The notes below the pieces were generated by a model. The model saw only the letters and a list, made by a program, of their open reading frames with translations. It was not told the origin of the DNA and did no database searches. A DNA stretch of 7,799 nt, taken from NCBI GenBank assembly GCA_030666935.1, contig DAOUWX010000082.1:1-7799 (forward strand), given 5' to 3'. Within the stretch, counting starts at the first letter, position 1. The number at the start of each line of letters is the position of its first letter. The DNA is from Atribacterota bacterium. GTDB lineage: Bacteria; Atribacterota; Phoenicimicrobiia; Phoenicimicrobiales; Phoenicimicrobiaceae. Positions 6,331 to 7,799 of the stretch are shown in pieces. Position numbers and translations under genes: made by a program.

Positions 6331-6604
6331 AATAACTCCTCCTAAATATTATATAAAGAATAGAAAACAGTAACGGATTCTCGGCATTAATGAGTTCAAT
6401 TAATAATGTCTTTGATTTATTTTTAGTTATTATAATATACTTTGCTAAAAAAGAAAAGGGATGACAAATAATCTAACTTGTCTCCATATAAATTAGAAAG
6501 TTTTTTCTAACTTGTAAAAAGAAGAAAGAGGGTGAGGGAATCAGTTATTATAACAGTTTGGGCTTTGCAAAATATTGTAAGGTTGAATATGGACAATAAA
6601 TCGC
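6331..6604. other. Gene-free interval upstream of the TPR gene
   Basis: No credible gene is visible on either strand; the interval is AT-rich. It holds the TPR ribosome site (6338-6343), a -10-like element (6429-6434), a direct repeat TCTAACTTGT at 6472-6481 and 6506-6515, and a small hairpin between them, TTAGAAA (6493-6499) pairing with TTTCTAA (6504-6510) over a 4-base loop. A loose inverted pair TATTGT/ACAATA (6573-6578, 6593-6598) is weak. The repeats and hairpin could be an operator or leader structure, but nothing proves it. Confidence 0.5.
6427..6442 (-). promoter_or_regulatory. Candidate -10 region of the TPR gene promoter
   Basis: The minus strand reads AAGTATATTATAATAA, identical over 16 bases to the -10 region of the ABC operon promoter (5492-5507), with TATAAT at 6434-6429. 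No good -35 box sits at the right distance; the nearest TTGTCA is 27 bases upstream. Transcription from here would give a leader of about 90 bases. Confidence 0.45.
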
Positions 6605-6641
6605 AAAAAAGTGCACCAGAGAACCGTCCCCTGGTGCACTT
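6605..6641 (-). terminator. REP-like hairpin of GCACCAG type acting as terminator of the CMD-family gene
   Basis: AAGTGCACCAG (6609-6619) pairs perfectly with CTGGTGCACTT (6631-6641) around the loop AGAACCGTCCC (6620-6630). It begins 7 bases after the upstream gene's stop codon and on the minus strand ends in six T (6610-6605), a good Rho-independent terminator shape. The core is on the plus strand. It is a member of the same repeat family as those around the RAYT, about 5 kb away. Confidence 0.8.
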
Positions 6642-6648
6642 ACTAACT

Positions 6649-6981
6649 TTATTTTACGCCTAATTCATCCAGTACCTTAAGAAGAACCACTGCGGCATAG
6701 GTTGCAGCTGGTCCGCCAGCCATTAGCATGGAGACACCGGCAGCTTCTAAAATTTCCGCTCTGCTTGCTCCGGCTTCTACTGCTTTTGGCACATGAAAAC
6801 TAATACAGTATTCACAGGTTAGGCCAACTGCCAGAGCTACTGCTATCAATTCTTTGGTCTTGGTGCTGAGAGCGCCATCTTTTAAAACTTCCGCACTAAA
6901 TTTACCAAAACCACCCATTACTCCTGGCATTTCCTTCCCTAACTTTCCTAATTGAGCTCCTACGTTTACTTTCTCACCCAT
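6649..6981 (-). CDS. AhpD-like/carboxymuconolactone decarboxylase family protein
   Basis: The 110-residue all-helical protein has the AhpD-type active site: Cys56 and Cys59 in CEYCISFH, His63 four residues on, and Glu44 in the KELIAVA helix twelve residues before Cys56. The Glu/Cys/Cys/His spacing is the same as in the AhpD proton-relay and disulfide centre, so a thiol-dependent (peroxidase-like) redox role is more likely than true lactone decarboxylation, whose enzymes lack the CxxC. The C-terminal AAGVSMLMAGGPAATYAAVVLLK (80-102) is typical of the short single-domain members, which form oligomers. It is cytoplasmic, with no signal. The start is secure: AGGAGGTGA lies 7 bases before the ATG. 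It sits downstream of ferritin with 108 bases between, has its own likely promoter and ends at a hairpin terminator. The physiological electron donor and substrate are unknown. Confidence 0.9.
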   Translation of the reverse strand: MGEKVNVGAQLGKLGKEMPGVMGGFGKFSAEVLKDGALSTKTKELIAVALAVGLTCEYCISFHVPKAVEAGASRAEILEAAGVSMLMAGGPAATYAAVVLLKVLDELGVK

Positions 6982-6988
6982 CTTATCA

Positions 6989-7009
6989 CCTCCTATCTAC
7001 TTTATTATA
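6989..7009 (-). promoter_or_regulatory. Promoter -10 box and ribosome site of the CMD-family gene
   Basis: A consensus TATAAT lies at 7009-7004 on the minus strand and a full AGGAGG at 6994-6989, 7 bases before the ATG. The leader would be about 15-20 bases. No convincing -35 box is visible 16-18 bases upstream in the A/T-rich spacer, so the gene may also be read through from ferritin. Confidence 0.5.
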
Positions 7010-7089
7010 GTGTTTCTATAATTTTAAATTACATTTTTAATTTTCTTTATTTCACAATTTTTTGTGGCACAGCTACCAATCATAAACAT

Positions 7090-7605
7090 CTACTGTTCTG
7101 TTGCCGCGGGAACGGTAAATACTCGGGCTGCTAAATCTTTATCAATCATCAAAAGACCTCTGCCGTCTTTCCCGATAAATTTCAATTTCTGGATAATCTC
7201 AGCAGGGTTTGCTTCTTCTTCAACCTGTTCATTCACATACCATTGCAGGAAAGATTCGGTAGCATAATCATCTTCTTCCCGCGCCAATTTAACCAGGTTA
7301 TTAATCATGGCGGTAACCCCTTTTTCATGTTCCAAGGTCTTTTCAAATAAATCAAGCATAGAAGAAAAATCTGCTGGTGGCTGCTCGATAGCTTCCAGCA
7401 ATACTCTATCTCCTTGTTGATTCACATAATTATACATCTTCTCGGCATGGAACATTTCTTCCTGCATTTGAATTGTAAACCAGTTGGCAAATCCGCTTAA
7501 ACCTTCCGCGGCAGCATAAGAGGCCATGGAAAGATATAAATAAGCAGAATAATGCTCTCTGTTTATCTGATGGTTTATGCTTTTAACCATTTTTTCGCTT
7601 AACAT
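7090..7605 (-). CDS. ftnA: Non-heme bacterial ferritin (FtnA type)
   Basis: The 171-residue iron-storage protein would assemble into a 24-subunit shell that oxidises Fe(II) and keeps it as ferric mineral. The ferroxidase ligands fall at the same numbers as in E. coli FtnA: Glu17, Glu50, His53, Glu94 and Gln127, with Tyr24 beside them and Glu49, Glu126, Glu129 and Glu130 available for the third iron site. FLQWYVNEQVEEE (119-131) and GLLMIDKDL near the end are family hallmarks. There is no Met heme ligand pattern to suggest bacterioferritin. I start at the ATG at 7605-7603, which has AAAGGAG just upstream and matches the family N-terminus. The frame stays open to an ATG at 7656, but those 17 extra codons are mostly REP-like hairpin. 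Only 65 bases separate it from the nfu stop, so co-transcription is plausible. Confidence 0.95.
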   Translation of the reverse strand: MLSEKMVKSINHQINREHYSAYLYLSMASYAAAEGLSGFANWFTIQMQEEMFHAEKMYNYVNQQGDRVLLEAIEQPPADFSSMLDLFEKTLEHEKGVTAMINNLVKLAREEDDYATESFLQWYVNEQVEEEANPAEIIQKLKFIGKDGRGLLMIDKDLAARVFTVPAATEQ

Positions 7606-7608
7606 AAA

Positions 7609-7616
7609 TCTCCTTT
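7609..7616 (-). promoter_or_regulatory. Ribosome binding site that fixes the ferritin start
   Basis: AAAGGAGA on the minus strand lies 3-4 bases before the ATG at 7605. No comparable site precedes the upstream in-frame ATG at 7656, so it decides the start. Confidence 0.85.
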
Positions 7617-7624
7617 CTGTTTTT

Positions 7625-7659
7625 AAAATGCACCAGAGAACCGTCCCCTGGTGCATTTT
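7625..7659 (-). terminator. REP-like hairpin of GCACCAG type between nfu and ferritin
   Basis: AAAATGCACCAG (7625-7636) pairs perfectly with CTGGTGCATTTT (7648-7659), a 12-base-pair stem around the loop AGAACCGTCCC. On the minus strand it is followed by only four T, so it may terminate nfu transcripts partially and allow some ferritin transcription. No other ferritin promoter fits between it and the start codon. It is clearly a repeat; the terminator role is inferred. Confidence 0.7.
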
Positions 7660-7670
7660 GCCCTAAACGT

Positions 7671-7799
7671 TTATACTTCTACGACATCCTTCACTTCAGG
7701 AACTTCCTTTTTCAAAGTCCTTCCTATACCCATCTTTAAATTCATCTGACTCATCGGGCAACCATAGCAGGCACCGGTTAATTTTACTTTTACTATTCC
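7671..7799 (-). CDS. Nfu/NifU C-terminal-domain Fe-S scaffold protein, 3' end only
   Basis: The last 42 residues are visible; the start is beyond the window. VKLTGACYGCPMSQ carries the CxxC pair (Cys11 and Cys14 of the fragment) that in NifU-type domains holds a [4Fe-4S] cluster at a subunit interface for delivery to apoproteins. It is followed by MNLKMGIGRTLKKEVPEVKDVVEV, the usual helix and final strand. It is probably a short stand-alone Nfu, but an N-terminal fusion cannot be excluded. The downstream gene is ferritin, which makes an iron-handling group. It ends with TAA at 7673-7671, 11 bases before the REP-like hairpin. Confidence 0.85.
   Translation of the reverse strand, partial: GIVKVKLTGACYGCPMSQMNLKMGIGRTLKKEVPEVKDVVEV

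Noticed and set aside
6331..6430. Riboswitch in the roughly 90-base TPR leader
   Set aside because: I see no conserved aptamer core or terminator/antiterminator pair there.
6952..7267. Two plus-strand open frames across the CMD/ferritin junction
   Set aside because: They overlap secure minus-strand genes and a promoter, and lack ribosome sites.
683..7659. CRISPR-like array, because a short repeat recurs
   Set aside because: Copies are kilobases apart, in two orientations, with genes rather than spacers between them, and no cas gene is present.

Overview
This is a window of AT-rich bacterial DNA in which every gene I can support lies on the minus strand, so it is best read from high to low coordinates. 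The strong AGGAGG-type ribosome sites, sigmaA-like TATAAT boxes, a BmrCD-like exporter pair and a molybdopterin enzyme suggest a low-GC anaerobe, Clostridia-like or from a neighbouring phylum. The sequence alone does not fix the taxonomy.

Layout in the direction of transcription: (1) the 3' end of an Nfu-type Fe-S scaffold gene (7671-7799); (2) a non-heme ferritin (7090-7605); (3) an AhpD/carboxymuconolactone decarboxylase-like CxxC protein (6649-6981); (4) a 318-base gap with a promoter for (5) a secreted TPR protein (5602-6330), closed by a near-perfect hairpin terminator; (6) a two-gene operon for a heterodimeric ABC exporter, with a BmrC-like subunit (3757-5487) and a BmrD-like subunit (1697-3754) separated by 2 bases; (7) a RAYT, or REP-associated tyrosine transposase (763-1569); (8) the 5' part of a molybdopterin oxidoreductase (1-702) that runs off the window.

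The feature tying the window together is a family of small palindromic repeats. Five hairpins (724-759, 1634-1658, 1664-1696, 6605-6641, 7625-7659) share an invariant 11-base loop, AGAACCGTCCC. Their stems come in two versions that keep pairing: GGAACAG/CTGTTCC next to the RAYT, and TGCACCAG/CTGGTGCA (or the close GTGCACCAG form) further out. A sixth, degenerate core (683-698) forms the first codons of the molybdopterin gene. On each side of the RAYT two core copies lie in tandem, and the two sides are inverted relative to each other. This fits a RAYT with its REP-like substrates. Several copies also look usable as transcription terminators, and one creates a false N-terminal extension of the ferritin reading frame.

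Functional reading: Nfu, ferritin and the CxxC protein form an iron/redox-stress neighbourhood. The ABC pair is a drug- or lipid-type exporter with one intact and one degenerate ATP site. I found no tRNA, rRNA, CRISPR array or riboswitch.
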